A DNA stretch of 64,000 nt from Nitrosomonas eutropha (GCF_900116685.1 NZ_FPBL01000003.1:164955-228954), one strand, 5' to 3'; positions 27,843 to 37,326 are shown, counted from the first letter of the stretch. A program made the numbers and translations. The notes: generated by a model not told the origin, from the letters alone.

Positions 27843-27868
27843 ACCCGCCCTAAATTTTCAGGGCGGGT
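27843..27868. terminator. GC-rich hairpin in the element
   Basis: ACCCGCCCT, 8 nt loop, AGGGCGGGT: perfect 9 bp GC-rich arms, followed by AAGTTTTCGG. It could be a terminator for plus-strand transcription with a short T-run. Confidence 0.5.
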
Positions 27869-28167
27869 AAGTTTTCGGACTCCATCACACGCGCGTGAGT
27901 TTCCATTTCAAATGGAAGTTGGTCAAGGCTATCAGCGATGGGGCGGCGTTTCACCACCCCATGTCATGCGCAACATTCGCACCATAATGGGAACACTTCA
28001 GCAGAATCCAGATTTGGATCTTGCTTACCCGGCTTCACTGATAACAGCAGACAATTTTGACATAATGATCAACACCTTGAAACCCTTTGCTGTCGCGGCA
28101 TTAGCTGGTTTACGATGCTGACAGAGGGTATATTTGCCTGATGATTTCGTTTTCTGGGAGGTGTGTG

Positions 28168-28767
28168 ATGGGAAAAGGCGGCTGTAGAGCGGGTGCAGGA
28201 CGTCCCGGCAGATACAGAAAGACTGGCGGCGCATCAGGTCTTGATGTGCGATGGATGAAACGCCAGGGACTCTTAACACCGGGTAAAAGTGGGGAGGTAT
28301 ATTGGAGCCGCAACGGGCAGCGTACAGGATCTGTCAGCTATGTAACCCATACCAACAGCGTATGGCTAAGTTATCGGTCACGTTGGCGCGAAGAAGATTG
28401 GAAAGACTATAACTATCCTGTCCAGCTGGCTTACACGGCTTGCAACTACGGTGGCGGGCGCGCGTGGTTTCTTTGCCCAGATTGTGGCGAGCGTTGCGCC
28501 ATCCTGTATATCAGTGGGCGTGGAGCCTGTCGTAAATGTCATCAGCTGGTTTATGAGTCACAAAGTGAGAATCCGTGTAATCGAACAGCGCGCGGCGCCA
28601 ACAAGATACGAGATAGGCTGGGTTGGGAACCAGGCATTCTCAATAGTAATGGATGGAAACCCAAAGGAATGCATTGGCGCACCTTTGGCAGACTGACAGA
28701 AAAACATAACCACTATTTAAGAGTCTCATTTGCAGACATGAAAAAGCGTTATGGTTTTTGCTTCTGA
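28168..28767 (+). CDS. Zinc-ribbon protein of the element, function unknown
   Basis: A 199-residue protein. The N-terminus MGKGGCRAGAGRPG is glycine and arginine rich. Two cysteine pairs, FLCPDCGERC and GACRKCHQL, form a zinc ribbon near residues 100-127. Proteins of this type are common, unnamed members of small integrated elements and prophages. It could bind DNA. The frame is open to 28141, but ATG 28168 has GGGAGG 6 bp upstream and was chosen. It is separated from the replication genes by 550 bp, so it is probably transcribed from its own promoter. Confidence 0.8.
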   Translation: MGKGGCRAGAGRPGRYRKTGGASGLDVRWMKRQGLLTPGKSGEVYWSRNGQRTGSVSYVTHTNSVWLSYRSRWREEDWKDYNYPVQLAYTACNYGGGRAWFLCPDCGERCAILYISGRGACRKCHQLVYESQSENPCNRTARGANKIRDRLGWEPGILNSNGWKPKGMHWRTFGRLTEKHNHYLRVSFADMKKRYGFCF

Positions 28768-29006
28768 TAACCATCAGGAGAGAATCAGGCTTTCTTCCGT
28801 TTGAAACGTGGAAAAACCACGTGCTCAAGAAGTGGGCGGAAAGAGGAATTACTTTTGAGGTGCCTGATCAATCTGGATAGCCAATTGGATGCCCTGTTGG
28901 ATGCGTTCACGGTGCGCCTGCTGAGGCATTCGTTATGATGGGGCAAGTTACCGCGACAGTTACCACCCCCTGCTCCGGCCGATACCAAAAAGCCCCCAGC
29001 GCCCCA
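28768..29006. other. Right end of the element, no convincing gene
   Basis: Contains an ACGTGG/CCACGT hairpin near 28808 and a CCCCCA/TGGGGG inverted repeat around 28993-29016. A 45-codon TTG-initiated frame (28801-28938) encodes a leucine-rich amphipathic helix ending in RLLRHSL. It lacks a well-placed ribosome site and could be a gene remnant. Confidence 0.35.
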
Positions 29007-29029
29007 TGCCTGGGGGTATATTTGGGGGT
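29007..29029 (+). repeat. 23 bp direct repeat, right copy (putative integrase arm site)
   Basis: Identical to 21317-21339. A further GGGGGTATA follows directly. Both copies are followed by a similar ATTTTCA segment, so the homology extends beyond 23 bp with mismatches. Confidence 0.65.
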
Positions 29030-29090
29030 ATATGAATTTTCATCTAATCTAAGATCGTTTATTCATAAGGCTTTCCGGCCTTGATGTGAC

Positions 29091-29102
29091 TCCCACCCTC
29101 TC
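29091..29102 (+). repeat. Right attachment-site core (attR) at the sdaA stop codon
   Basis: TCCCACCCTCTC, matching the tRNA-Ser 3' end. Its last two bases are part of the TGA stop codon of sdaA on the other strand. Confidence 0.75.
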
Positions 29103-30486
29103 AGCATTCGGTAATACTGACACTGACAGCCAAGCCACCCAATGAAGTTTCCTTGTATTTATGTGACATCTCCAGACCCGTCTGCTTCATCGCGTTAATG
29201 CAGTTGTCGAGTGATATAAAATGCTCACCCGTACCGCGGCAAGCAAGTGCAGCAGCGGTATGGGCCTTGATTGCGCCGAAGCCATTACGTTCGATACAGG
29301 GTACCTGAACCAACCCGCCAACCGGATCGCAAGTCATGCCTAAATGGTGTTCTAATGCAATTTCAGCAGCGTTCTCAATTTGTTCGGTAGTACCTCCCCG
29401 TACTGCAGAAAGACCGGCAGCAGCCATTGCTGCTGCTGAACCCACTTCCCCCTGACAGCCCACTTCTGCCCCGGAAATGGAGCTGCGATGCTTGATCACC
29501 CCACCAATTGCTGCAGCAGTCAGTAGAAAATCCCGTACTTGCTGCGGAGTCCCGCCTTCATGCTTAAGCAGATAGTAAATAACTGCCGGAATAACTCCGG
29601 CAGCACCGTTGGTAGGTGCTGTCACAACCATGTGCCCTGCCGCATTTTCTTCATTCACCGCCATGGCATAGGCGCATAACCAGTCATTCAGCGTACCTTT
29701 TTCCGGATTTGTTTCCAACTGCCTGAACAGATCTTTTGCACGCCGGCGTATCCCCAGGATACCCGGGAGGCGGCCTTCTGCCGTCAGTCCCTGTTCAACA
29801 CAATGACACATGGCCTGCCAGATACTGTCCAACCCCTGATCAAGATCTTGTTCCGACATCCTGGTTAACTCATTGGCGCGTTTCATTTCTGCAATGGATA
29901 AGCCACTCTGCCGCGACATTTCAAGCATACTGTCCGCCGAATCAAACGGGTATGGATAAGTGCCAGCAGATTCAATTTTAAGCGGAGCATCCAGCTGGCT
30001 GATTTCCGCAAGCGTACAGATAAACCCACCCCCGATGGAAAAGAATGTTTCTGATAGAACCTTCTTTCCCTCCTCATCCAGAAGATAAAAAATCATTCCG
30101 TTGGGATGTTGCGGTAACGGATCAGATTTATCGAAGACAATGTCATCCTCCGGATTGAAATCAATGTGCCTGCCGCTGGCAAGCTGCACAGTATCGGTCG
30201 CCCAGAGCTTTGCAGTCAGCGCATTGACATCCTGCCCGGCAAGGGATGCGGAGCTATAGCCATGTAATCCCAAAGTTACAGCCCTGTCTGTTGCGTGCCC
30301 TCTGCCGGTAAATGCGAGCGAGCCCTTGAGTACGCAATAGGCACGATGGTTGCGATTACCCGGAGTTTGTAAGATCAGCTGGTCAATATCATCACGAAAA
30401 ACATTTGCTGCCGCCATTGGCCCCATCGTGTGCGAACTGGAGGGGCCAATGCCGATTTTAAACAGATCAAGAACGCTTATGAACAT
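29101..30486 (-). CDS. sdaA: L-serine ammonia-lyase, iron-sulfur type
   Basis: A 461-residue single-chain L-serine dehydratase. The N-terminal beta domain starts [19 protein letters not shown]. The alpha domain has [13 protein letters not shown], the cluster-ligand Cys in [16 protein letters not shown], another in [11 protein letters not shown], and the terminal Cys in SITEC that serves as a fourth ligand or inhibitor tail. The enzyme deaminates L-serine to pyruvate and ammonia with a [4Fe-4S] cluster. In an ammonia oxidiser it links serine turnover to ammonia. Its stop codon abuts the right end of the integrated element, but the protein appears complete. Confidence 0.96.
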   Translation of the reverse strand: MFISVLDLFKIGIGPSSSHTMGPMAAANVFRDDIDQLILQTPGNRNHRAYCVLKGSLAFTGRGHATDRAVTLGLHGYSSASLAGQDVNALTAKLWATDTVQLASGRHIDFNPEDDIVFDKSDPLPQHPNGMIFYLLDEEGKKVLSETFFSIGGGFICTLAEISQLDAPLKIESAGTYPYPFDSADSMLEMSRQSGLSIAEMKRANELTRMSEQDLDQGLDSIWQAMCHCVEQGLTAEGRLPGILGIRRRAKDLFRQLETNPEKGTLNDWLCAYAMAVNEENAAGHMVVTAPTNGAAGVIPAVIYYLLKHEGGTPQQVRDFLLTAAAIGGVIKHRSSISGAEVGCQGEVGSAAAMAAAGLSAVRGGTTEQIENAAEIALEHHLGMTCDPVGGLVQVPCIERNGFGAIKAHTAAALACRGTGEHFISLDNCINAMKQTGLEMSHKYKETSLGGLAVSVSITEC

Positions 30487-30627
30487 GGGATAATTTTGGG
30501 ATTGATATTAAGAAAAAACTGCCTTGACAGTTTGCTGCGATTGTCAATGATTGTATTATAGTAGATTGAACGGATCTGCTTCACAGACAGATCAAATTAT
30601 TTTGCAGGAATATCACAAAGATAATAA

Positions 30628-30657
30628 TTGACCTGTATAAACAGGCTATGGTCTAAT
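30628..30657 (+). promoter_or_regulatory. Probable promoter of tRNA-Val
   Basis: TTGACC, 18 bp spacer, TCTAAT; the expected start is about 14 bp upstream of the mature tRNA. Confidence 0.5.
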
Positions 30658-30678
30658 TCTGTAGTTTTAAGGCGACAA

Positions 30679-30753
30679 AGGCGGTTAACTCAGCGGTAGA
30701 GTGCCACCTTCACACGGTGGAAGTCATTGGTTCAATTCCAATACCGCCTACCA
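30679..30753 (+). tRNA. tRNA-Val (CAC anticodon)
   Basis: 75 nt with an encoded CCA. Acceptor stem AGGCGGT/ACCGCCT, D stem ACTC/GAGT, anticodon stem CCACC/GGTGG with loop TTCACAC (anticodon CAC, codon GUG), T stem ATTGG/CCAAT. The A1:U72 first acceptor pair is slightly unusual for tRNA-Val. Confidence 0.94.
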
Positions 30754-30946
30754 TACTTCTTTCTGTATGTTTGCCTGTACCAGCCCGGCAAGCCGGAAGA
30801 AGTACCTGCCAAGCTTATAATTGGCAGCATGGCAAAAGGCCTATATGCTTATTTGTATAACGGATAACGGCGACAATTTGAGCATTTGAGCAGACTTTTC
30901 CAGTCCCCACAGATCACTCACTCTTAACCAACCCTACTCCTGGCTC

Positions 30947-31738
30947 ATGTTCAATCCGGCAAGGTTCTTCATCTCGCGATCGTTTCTTGTATGCTTGATT
31001 CTCTTGCAATCCGTTCTTTGTCAAGCTGACATGGTGGAAACAATAGAGCGGGTCAAACCGGCAATTGTCGGAGTAGGCTCTTTCCACAAATTACGTTCAC
31101 CCCCTGTTAATTTTCTTGGAACGGGTTTTGTAATCGAAGATGGGTTGCATGTCATAACCAATGTTCATGTAATTTCTGATCTGTCCACTGATAAGAATAA
31201 AGATTCATTAATCATCATAACTGGCAAAGGTGATAAACCAGAACTGAGAAATGCCACTATAGTTGCTCTGGACAAGGAACATGATCTGGCTCTGCTGCGT
31301 TTCGAGGGAGCTGCTTTACCCGTAATGAAACTGGGAAATGCCAGCGAAATAAGAGAAGGAAAATTACTGGCATTCACCGGCTTCCCGATTGGAATGGTGC
31401 TTGGTTTCTACCCGGTGACCCATCGAGCTACTATCTCTTCAATTACCCCGGTCATACTACCTGCGCAAAATGCTAGACAGCTTGATGCAGCAAAAATTCG
31501 CCAGTTGCAAAGATCAGCCTACAAGGTATTTCAGCTGGATGGCACAGCCTATCCCGGTAACAGTGGCAGTCCACTCTACGATCCGGACACGGGTGAAGTT
31601 TATGGCGTGGTAAATATGGTCTTTGTAAAAGGTAAAAAGGAATCTATACTGAGTGATCCAAGCGGAATCAGTTATGCCATTCCAGGTAATTACATCATTG
31701 ATTTGCTTAAACAAAGCAGCCAAGTAACTTCTAATTAA
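30947..31738 (+). CDS. Trypsin-like serine protease (S1 fold), exported
   Basis: A 263-residue protein with an N-terminal signal peptide (about residues 1-27, ending before DMVETIERV). The catalytic triad is His in VITNVHVISD, Asp in DKEHDLALL and Ser in YPGNSGSPL. There is no PDZ domain, so it differs from the DegP-type protein encoded at 56 kb. It lies 90 bp upstream of the EpsB-type gene, on the same strand; proteases of this kind are frequent neighbours of XrtA-type initiating transferases. It may process exported proteins of that system, which is inference. Confidence 0.88.
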   Translation: MFNPARFFISRSFLVCLILLQSVLCQADMVETIERVKPAIVGVGSFHKLRSPPVNFLGTGFVIEDGLHVITNVHVISDLSTDKNKDSLIIITGKGDKPELRNATIVALDKEHDLALLRFEGAALPVMKLGNASEIREGKLLAFTGFPIGMVLGFYPVTHRATISSITPVILPAQNARQLDAAKIRQLQRSAYKVFQLDGTAYPGNSGSPLYDPDTGEVYGVVNMVFVKGKKESILSDPSGISYAIPGNYIIDLLKQSSQVTSN

Positions 31739-31828
31739 TTTATGCTAGTAGAATAGCTTGTCTTTAACGACACTCGCTGTTTTTTTATCTGCCCAATCGT
31801 TTACACATCAATTTAGCAAGGAGGTATT

Positions 31829-33226
31829 TTGATTCAAGTAGCCAATCATTATATTTCCAGATTTTCGGTACTGCTTGCCAGTATTGAAACTGTTGCACTG
31901 CTCGGGATTTTTTTTGCGGGAGCAGCCATCCGGTTTCTGCAGTGGGATGGCACAATGCCTGAGCTGCTGATCTCCCAGCTGCCCGGGGCAATTACCTTTA
32001 CTTTCGTTATCATCGCCAGCATGGCCGCACTGGGCATGTACCAGATGGAAGGCCGACAGGATTTCGAGGGTATTCTACTCAGGTTGCTGCCATCCTTTGC
32101 GTTAGGCTTCGGTTTTATCACTCTGATTTTTTACCTGTTTCCGGATCTTTATTTTGGCCGTGGTTTACTAGCTATCGTAATGCTGCTGGCCTTGCTGCTA
32201 ATACTGTTCATCCGGCTGTTTTTTTTCAGATGGCAAGGTCTGGATAATTTACGTTACCGGGCGCTGGTACTGGGTGTTGACGCCAGTGCCGGAGAACTGT
32301 TTGATCTAACTGGAAAAAATCCTAATCTGTCTAACTTCAGGATCGTGGGATTTGTTCCGCTGGATAAAGAAAGCCGGCATGTACCGGTTGATATGATTAT
32401 CCCGAGAACAGGTTCGCTGATCTCGCTGGCCAATCAGCATAATATCAGTGAAATCATTGTTTCGACCCGGGAAAGACGGGGAGGTACCTATCCTATTCAG
32501 GAATTGCTGGAGTGCAGAATAAACGGCATAAGGGTAATTGATCTGGTTGGATTTTATGAAAGGGAGTGCGGTCATCTGCAAATGGACTCACTTTATCCCA
32601 GCTGGCTGGTGTTCGGCAGTGGTTTTAAACAAGGGGCGTTGAGAACGCTGATCAAACGCCTATTCGATATCACTGCCAGTCTGTTGTTGCTGATTGTTAC
32701 GTTGCCAGTCATATTGCTGGCCGCTTTGCTGATTCTGATTGAAGATGGGCGGCCTATATTCTATCGTCAGGAAAGAGTGGGACATGCCGGAAAACCCTAT
32801 ATGGTTTTCAAATTCCGCAGCATGTTCAACGACGCGGAAAAAGGTGGAAAACCGCAGTGGGCTACGGCTGATGATCCTCGCGTAACGCGGGTGGGGAAAA
32901 TTATCCGCAAGTTGAGAATTGATGAATTACCGCAAATCATTAATGTACTTAGAGGTGAAATGAGTTTTGTCGGGCCACGGCCTGAACGTCCTCACTTCGT
33001 TGATATACTCAGCGCACAAGTTCCATACTACAACCTGCGACATAGCATCAAACCCGGCATTACCGGCTGGGCACAAGTTCGCTATCCTTATGGAGCGTCT
33101 GTAGAAGATGCTATTGAAAAACTTCAATATGACCTGTATTACGTCAAGAACCATAGCCTGTTTCTTGATTTCATCATACTGATCAATACCGTAGGTGTCG
33201 TACTGCTGAGCAAAGGCAGCCGGTGA
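31829..33226 (+). CDS. Initiating sugar-phosphate transferase of the XrtA system (EpsB/WbaP type)
   Basis: A 465-residue membrane enzyme. The N-terminal half has four to five transmembrane helices (up to about residue 135), then a soluble nucleotide-binding-like region ([18 protein letters not shown]). The C-terminal polyprenyl-phosphate sugar transferase domain includes a membrane helix ([18 protein letters not shown]), [39 protein letters not shown] and FVGPRPERP. It should load the first sugar onto undecaprenyl phosphate. The start codon is TTG with a strong AAGGAGG ribosome site 5 bp upstream, and it gives the family N-terminus [11 protein letters not shown]. Confidence 0.93.
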   Translation: MIQVANHYISRFSVLLASIETVALLGIFFAGAAIRFLQWDGTMPELLISQLPGAITFTFVIIASMAALGMYQMEGRQDFEGILLRLLPSFALGFGFITLIFYLFPDLYFGRGLLAIVMLLALLLILFIRLFFFRWQGLDNLRYRALVLGVDASAGELFDLTGKNPNLSNFRIVGFVPLDKESRHVPVDMIIPRTGSLISLANQHNISEIIVSTRERRGGTYPIQELLECRINGIRVIDLVGFYERECGHLQMDSLYPSWLVFGSGFKQGALRTLIKRLFDITASLLLLIVTLPVILLAALLILIEDGRPIFYRQERVGHAGKPYMVFKFRSMFNDAEKGGKPQWATADDPRVTRVGKIIRKLRIDELPQIINVLRGEMSFVGPRPERPHFVDILSAQVPYYNLRHSIKPGITGWAQVRYPYGASVEDAIEKLQYDLYYVKNHSLFLDFIILINTVGVVLLSKGSR

Positions 33227-33275
33227 GTATCGGTAATCACGATGGTAGCTACATTTTCTCTCCGTACTGACTGTC

Positions 33276-35330
33276 ATGACGACCCTAAGTTACGCTGCGG
33301 CAGCGCTTGCTTTTTTCTTTTTATTCATGCTGCTGATAACCAGTTGGCGAGGCCGTCTTTATGGCTTGCTACTGGCAACTGCCTGCATCATATCCTCAAT
33401 GTGGGCGGCAACAATCGCCGGATTATCCTATTGGGACTATTCAGATCCTCTGCTGCCTCAAATACTGGAAATATTACGAAATGCTGCTCTGACTACATTC
33501 CTGATCACCTTGCTGGGGCCTTTCCAGTCCGGCAAAACAAATAAAACCTTCCCCAGAATCAGGCCGGCCGTTACTGCCATCGCTCTGTTCTACCTGGTTT
33601 GTCTAGTACAAACAATCATTTTCAGTCACGCCGCCAGTGCTAATCCGGATCAACTTGGTTCCTCCTTCGAGCTTCTTACATGGGTGGCAATGGCCATCAT
33701 TGGCATGATTCTGGTGGAGCAGTATTATCGGAACACCCCCCACGAACAACGCTGGGGGATTAAATTCATTTGCCTGGGTATCGGAGGACTATTTGTTTAT
33801 GATTTTTATTTGTACAGCGATGCGTTATTGTTCAGAAAAATAAGCCTTGATATCTGGGCTGCCCGGGGGTGGGTCAATACACTTATCGTTCCCCTGATCG
33901 CACTTTCGGCAGCGCGCAACCCTAAATGGACAGTTGGCATTGCCGTTTCAAGACGCATCCTGTTTTACTCCACAGCACTATTTGGTACCGCTATTTACCT
34001 GCTGTTAATGGCTGCGGCCGGTTATTACCTCCGATTCTCGGGCGGGACCTGGGGCACGATCTTCCAGCTGACTTTCCTGTTCGGTGCGATTGTTCTGCTG
34101 ATTACTGTACTATTTTCCGGGACGACACGTTCCTGGCTCAAGGTATTCATCAGTAAGCATTTTTTCAGCTATAACTATGACTATCGTGAAGAATGGCTAC
34201 GCTTTACGCGCACCCTATCTGAAGAAGAAACAGAATTGAGGATTCGCGTGATCAAATCACTCGCTCAGCTGGTTGAAAGCCCGGCTGGAGGAGTGTGGTT
34301 CAAATCGGAACAAAATCATGCCTATCAACCGATCGCACGCTGGAATATTCCATACATTGATACATCTGTCGAAATTAACAATCATTTCTGCCGGTTTATG
34401 CAGGAAAGTTCCTGGGTAATTGATTTATATCAGCATGATTCCGGGCCGCAGCAATACGCCGCCATGGTATTACCCGACTGGTTGCCCACTATTCCCAAGG
34501 CACGCTGGGTAGTGCCACTGATATTGCATGGAGAGCTACTGGGATTTGTAGTGCTGACCGAACCCAGAAGTACGATCAAGTTTGATTGGGAAGTCAGGGA
34601 CTTATTGAAAGTGGCAGGAAGCCAGGCAGCAAGTTATCTAGCGCAGTACGAAGCAACCCAGGCACTCTCCACGGCACGACAGTTTGAATCATTCAATCGC
34701 ATGTCTACGTTTATCGTGCATGACATCAAGAATCTGATTGCCCAGCTTTCGCTGTTGCTTTCCAATGCGGAAAAACATAGGGATAACCCGGAATTTCAGC
34801 AGGATATGCTGGATACCGTAGCGCTATCCGTCAACAAAATGAAACGTTTACTTGAAAAACTCAGCAACGGGAACATGCATGAGGAAAAAGGTTCTTTGTT
34901 GTCGCTGGATGAATTACTGCAACAGATCATTGAAAGTAAATCCTTCTGTGAACCGAAGCCGGTACTTAACATCACCGATCTAAATCTAAATATACAAGCC
35001 GATTCATCACGTCTGGAGCGCGTGCTTGGTCATCTGGTACAAAATGCAATCGAGGCAACCCCCAAAGATGGATATGTTGAGGTGCGACTCAGGAAAAAAC
35101 CGGGGTGGGCTGTAATAGAGATCGAGGATAACGGACACGGCATGAGTGAACAATTTATCCGCGAGAAATTGTTCGCCCCTTTTGAAACAACCAAAACAGC
35201 TGGCATGGGTATTGGCGTGTTTGAAAGCAGGGAATATGTCGAACAAATCGGTGGGAAACTGCATGTATCCAGTGAGATATCAAAAGGAACTGTTTTCTCG
35301 GTCATATTACCGATAGCAGAATCTATATAA
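33276..35330 (+). CDS. prsK: XrtA/PEP-CTERM system sensor histidine kinase PrsK
   Basis: A 684-residue membrane sensor kinase. About eight transmembrane helices cover residues 1-290. A GAF-like domain (about 320-460) follows, then the phosphoacceptor His482 in FIVHDIKNLIAQ, and the ATPase domain with LVQNAIEATP, EDNGHGMSEQFI and the G2 box TAGMGIGVFES. The overall layout is that of PrsK, which with the sigma-54-type regulator PrsR controls XrtA loci and PEP-CTERM genes. The prsR gene normally follows prsK directly; here an ABC exporter gene follows instead. The gene lies 49 bp after the initiating transferase. Confidence 0.92.
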   Translation: MTTLSYAAAALAFFFLFMLLITSWRGRLYGLLLATACIISSMWAATIAGLSYWDYSDPLLPQILEILRNAALTTFLITLLGPFQSGKTNKTFPRIRPAVTAIALFYLVCLVQTIIFSHAASANPDQLGSSFELLTWVAMAIIGMILVEQYYRNTPHEQRWGIKFICLGIGGLFVYDFYLYSDALLFRKISLDIWAARGWVNTLIVPLIALSAARNPKWTVGIAVSRRILFYSTALFGTAIYLLLMAAAGYYLRFSGGTWGTIFQLTFLFGAIVLLITVLFSGTTRSWLKVFISKHFFSYNYDYREEWLRFTRTLSEEETELRIRVIKSLAQLVESPAGGVWFKSEQNHAYQPIARWNIPYIDTSVEINNHFCRFMQESSWVIDLYQHDSGPQQYAAMVLPDWLPTIPKARWVVPLILHGELLGFVVLTEPRSTIKFDWEVRDLLKVAGSQAASYLAQYEATQALSTARQFESFNRMSTFIVHDIKNLIAQLSLLLSNAEKHRDNPEFQQDMLDTVALSVNKMKRLLEKLSNGNMHEEKGSLLSLDELLQQIIESKSFCEPKPVLNITDLNLNIQADSSRLERVLGHLVQNAIEATPKDGYVEVRLRKKPGWAVIEIEDNGHGMSEQFIREKLFAPFETTKTAGMGIGVFESREYVEQIGGKLHVSSEISKGTVFSVILPIAESI

Positions 35331-35436
35331 TCTCCCCGCTACACTGTTATAAAAATATCTCGAAAAAGAGCGCCGTCACGAACAGCCAGCGCACCTGTTA
35401 TTCCTTCGTTATACAGCTCCTCTCTGAAACACAATT

Positions 35437-37299
35437 ATGCTCCGTTATTTTGAACGCCTGATCAACCCCTTTCCATCCGGCCAGCTTACCGAACCACCTG
35501 CCACACTCTATCGGTTCTGCCGTCACTACATGCAAGGCTCAGGAATCTACTTCCTGCTACTGGCAATCGCCACATTTTGTGTGGCCGTTGGCGAAGCCAT
35601 GCTGTTTGGTGTGCTGGGAACGATTGTGGACTGGCTGGCCGAGAAAGACCCTCAAGCATTTTTACAACAGGAAAGGTTGGCCTTGCTGGGACTGTCGCTT
35701 TTCATCCTGATACTGATGCCGATTATTGTTTTCTTCCACTCAGTGATTCTGTACCAGTCTCTAATGGGAAATTTCCCCATGGTCGTTCGCTGGCTGTCCC
35801 ATCGCTATCTGCTTGATCAAAGTTACGCTTTCTTCCAGAATGAATTCAGCGGGCGTATCGCAACCAAGGTCATGCAAACAGCCTTGGCTGTGCGCGAAAC
35901 AATCATCAAAACTCTGGATGTTTTGCTGTTTGTCACCGTCTACCTTGCAACGGCATTACTGCTGATTGCAAATGCGGACATTCGCCTCTGCATACCGCTG
36001 ATTATCTGGTTGGCGGTGTATTTATGCATCCTGCGTCACTTCATCCCCAAACTCAAAAGTATCTCAAAAATTCAGGCAGATACCCGCTCAAACATGACCG
36101 GGCGCATTGTGGACAGCTATGCCAATATCCTCACACTCAAGCTCTTTTCTCACACTCGACGGGAATCTGACTACGCCCGGGACGGCATGCAGGAATTTCT
36201 GGATACTGTGCATCCACAAATGCGCCTAGTGACCTGGCTGAATACCTGCGTGTGGATCAATAACATGCTGTCCGTCTTTGCAATCGGCGCATTGGGAATT
36301 GCTCTGTGGCTCGACGGCAGCATCAGCACTGGTGCAATAGCCATTGCACTGAGTCTTGCCATCCGCCTAACCGGGATGTCTCACTGGATTATGCTGGAAG
36401 TTGGGGAATTATTCGAGAACATCGGCATCGTGCAGGATGGAATAAACATGCTGGCCAAACCGCATGCAGTGACGGATGCTCCCGGTGCCGTGCCACTATC
36501 CGTTACCCACGGTGCGATCGACTACAACCAGGTTGAATTTTCCTATCACAACAACATCAAGAATGAAGATCACCGTATTTTTGAGGCACTTGATCTTCAT
36601 ATCAGCTCTGGCGAAAAGGTTGGTCTCGTCAGCCCTTCCGGGGCCGGTAAATCAACTTTAATCAATCTACTACTACGTTTTTATGATATCCAACAGGGCA
36701 GTATTCAGATCGACCAACAGGATATCCAGACTGTGACACAAGAAAGTCTGCGCGCCAGCATCGCTATTGTTACGCAAGACACTTCATTACTACACCGCTC
36801 TATTCGTGAAAATATTCTGTTTGGCAGGCCCGATGCAACCGAAGAAGAAATACGACTGGCCACACAGCAAGCGCATGCACACGGATTTATCCAGGATCTG
36901 GTTGATATTCACGGCCGCAGAGGATATGACGCCATGGTGGGTGAGCGTGGAGTCAATCTGTCAGGCGGACAACGCCAGCGTATCGCTATTGCCCGGGTGC
37001 TGCTAAAGAATGCGCCGATTCTGATTCTGGATGAGGCAACTTCTGCGCTGGATTCCGATATCGAAGCCAGTATCCAGCAAAGCCTGCACGAGTTAATGCA
37101 AAACAAAACTGTGATCGCCATTGCTCATCGCCTCTCCACCATTGCCACAATGGACCGGCTGATCGTATTAGATAACGGCCGCATCGTTGAGCAGGGTTGC
37201 CACACCGAGCTACTGGCACTCAACGGGCTTTATGCCCGGCTTTGGAATCACCAATCTGGCGGTTTTCTGGGTCACTCTAACCAGGATAAAATCCACTAG
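35437..37299 (+). CDS. ABC exporter, fused membrane and ATPase domains
   Basis: A 620-residue half-transporter of the MsbA/multidrug type. Six transmembrane helices lie in residues 35-330. The ATPase domain has Walker A SPSGAGKST with Lys405, the signature LSGGQRQRIAIARV, Walker B ILILDEATSALD and the switch histidine in AIAHRLST. The first Walker A residue is Ser instead of the usual Gly. It follows prsK by 106 bp and could flip a lipid-linked exopolysaccharide intermediate or lipid, but the substrate cannot be read from the sequence. Confidence 0.9.
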   Translation: MLRYFERLINPFPSGQLTEPPATLYRFCRHYMQGSGIYFLLLAIATFCVAVGEAMLFGVLGTIVDWLAEKDPQAFLQQERLALLGLSLFILILMPIIVFFHSVILYQSLMGNFPMVVRWLSHRYLLDQSYAFFQNEFSGRIATKVMQTALAVRETIIKTLDVLLFVTVYLATALLLIANADIRLCIPLIIWLAVYLCILRHFIPKLKSISKIQADTRSNMTGRIVDSYANILTLKLFSHTRRESDYARDGMQEFLDTVHPQMRLVTWLNTCVWINNMLSVFAIGALGIALWLDGSISTGAIAIALSLAIRLTGMSHWIMLEVGELFENIGIVQDGINMLAKPHAVTDAPGAVPLSVTHGAIDYNQVEFSYHNNIKNEDHRIFEALDLHISSGEKVGLVSPSGAGKSTLINLLLRFYDIQQGSIQIDQQDIQTVTQESLRASIAIVTQDTSLLHRSIRENILFGRPDATEEEIRLATQQAHAHGFIQDLVDIHGRRGYDAMVGERGVNLSGGQRQRIAIARVLLKNAPILILDEATSALDSDIEASIQQSLHELMQNKTVIAIAHRLSTIATMDRLIVLDNGRIVEQGCHTELLALNGLYARLWNHQSGGFLGHSNQDKIH

Positions 37300-37326
37300 C
37301 TGGTATATATATTGTGACGATCCTTC

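Larger units (their letters stand above)
27612..28167. other. Non-coding stretch inside the element with several inverted repeats
   Basis: About 555 bp without a convincing gene. It holds two strong hairpins listed separately, a repeat of ATCAAGATT, and small palindromes (CCATTTCAAATGG near 27900, CACGCGCGTG near 27888). A 51-codon frame from ATG 27966 lacks a ribosome site and is not called. The hairpin density suggests transcription ends or regulatory RNA. Confidence 0.5.
21190..29102. mobile_element. Integrative element (7.9 kb) in the 3' end of tRNA-Ser, P4-like integrase and primase
   Basis: The element is bounded by a 12 bp direct repeat, one copy in the tRNA 3' end (21190-21201) and one at the sdaA stop codon (29091-29102). 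The integrase gene is next to the tRNA, and 23 bp exact direct repeats lie just inside both ends. It contains, in order, an integrase, a small coiled-coil protein, a 185-residue protein, two AlpA-like regulators, a 60-residue protein, a primase-helicase, a small protein and a zinc-ribbon protein, all on the plus strand. No structural phage, conjugation or resistance genes are visible. It may be a satellite or autonomously replicating cryptic element. Confidence 0.88.

Noticed and set aside
27828..28121. 97-codon frame in the element spacer
   Set aside because: Starts with TTG, lacks a ribosome site and runs through a strong hairpin; coding not supported.
28785..28988. 67-codon minus-strand frame at the right end of the element
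   Set aside because: TTG start without ribosome site; no family resemblance.
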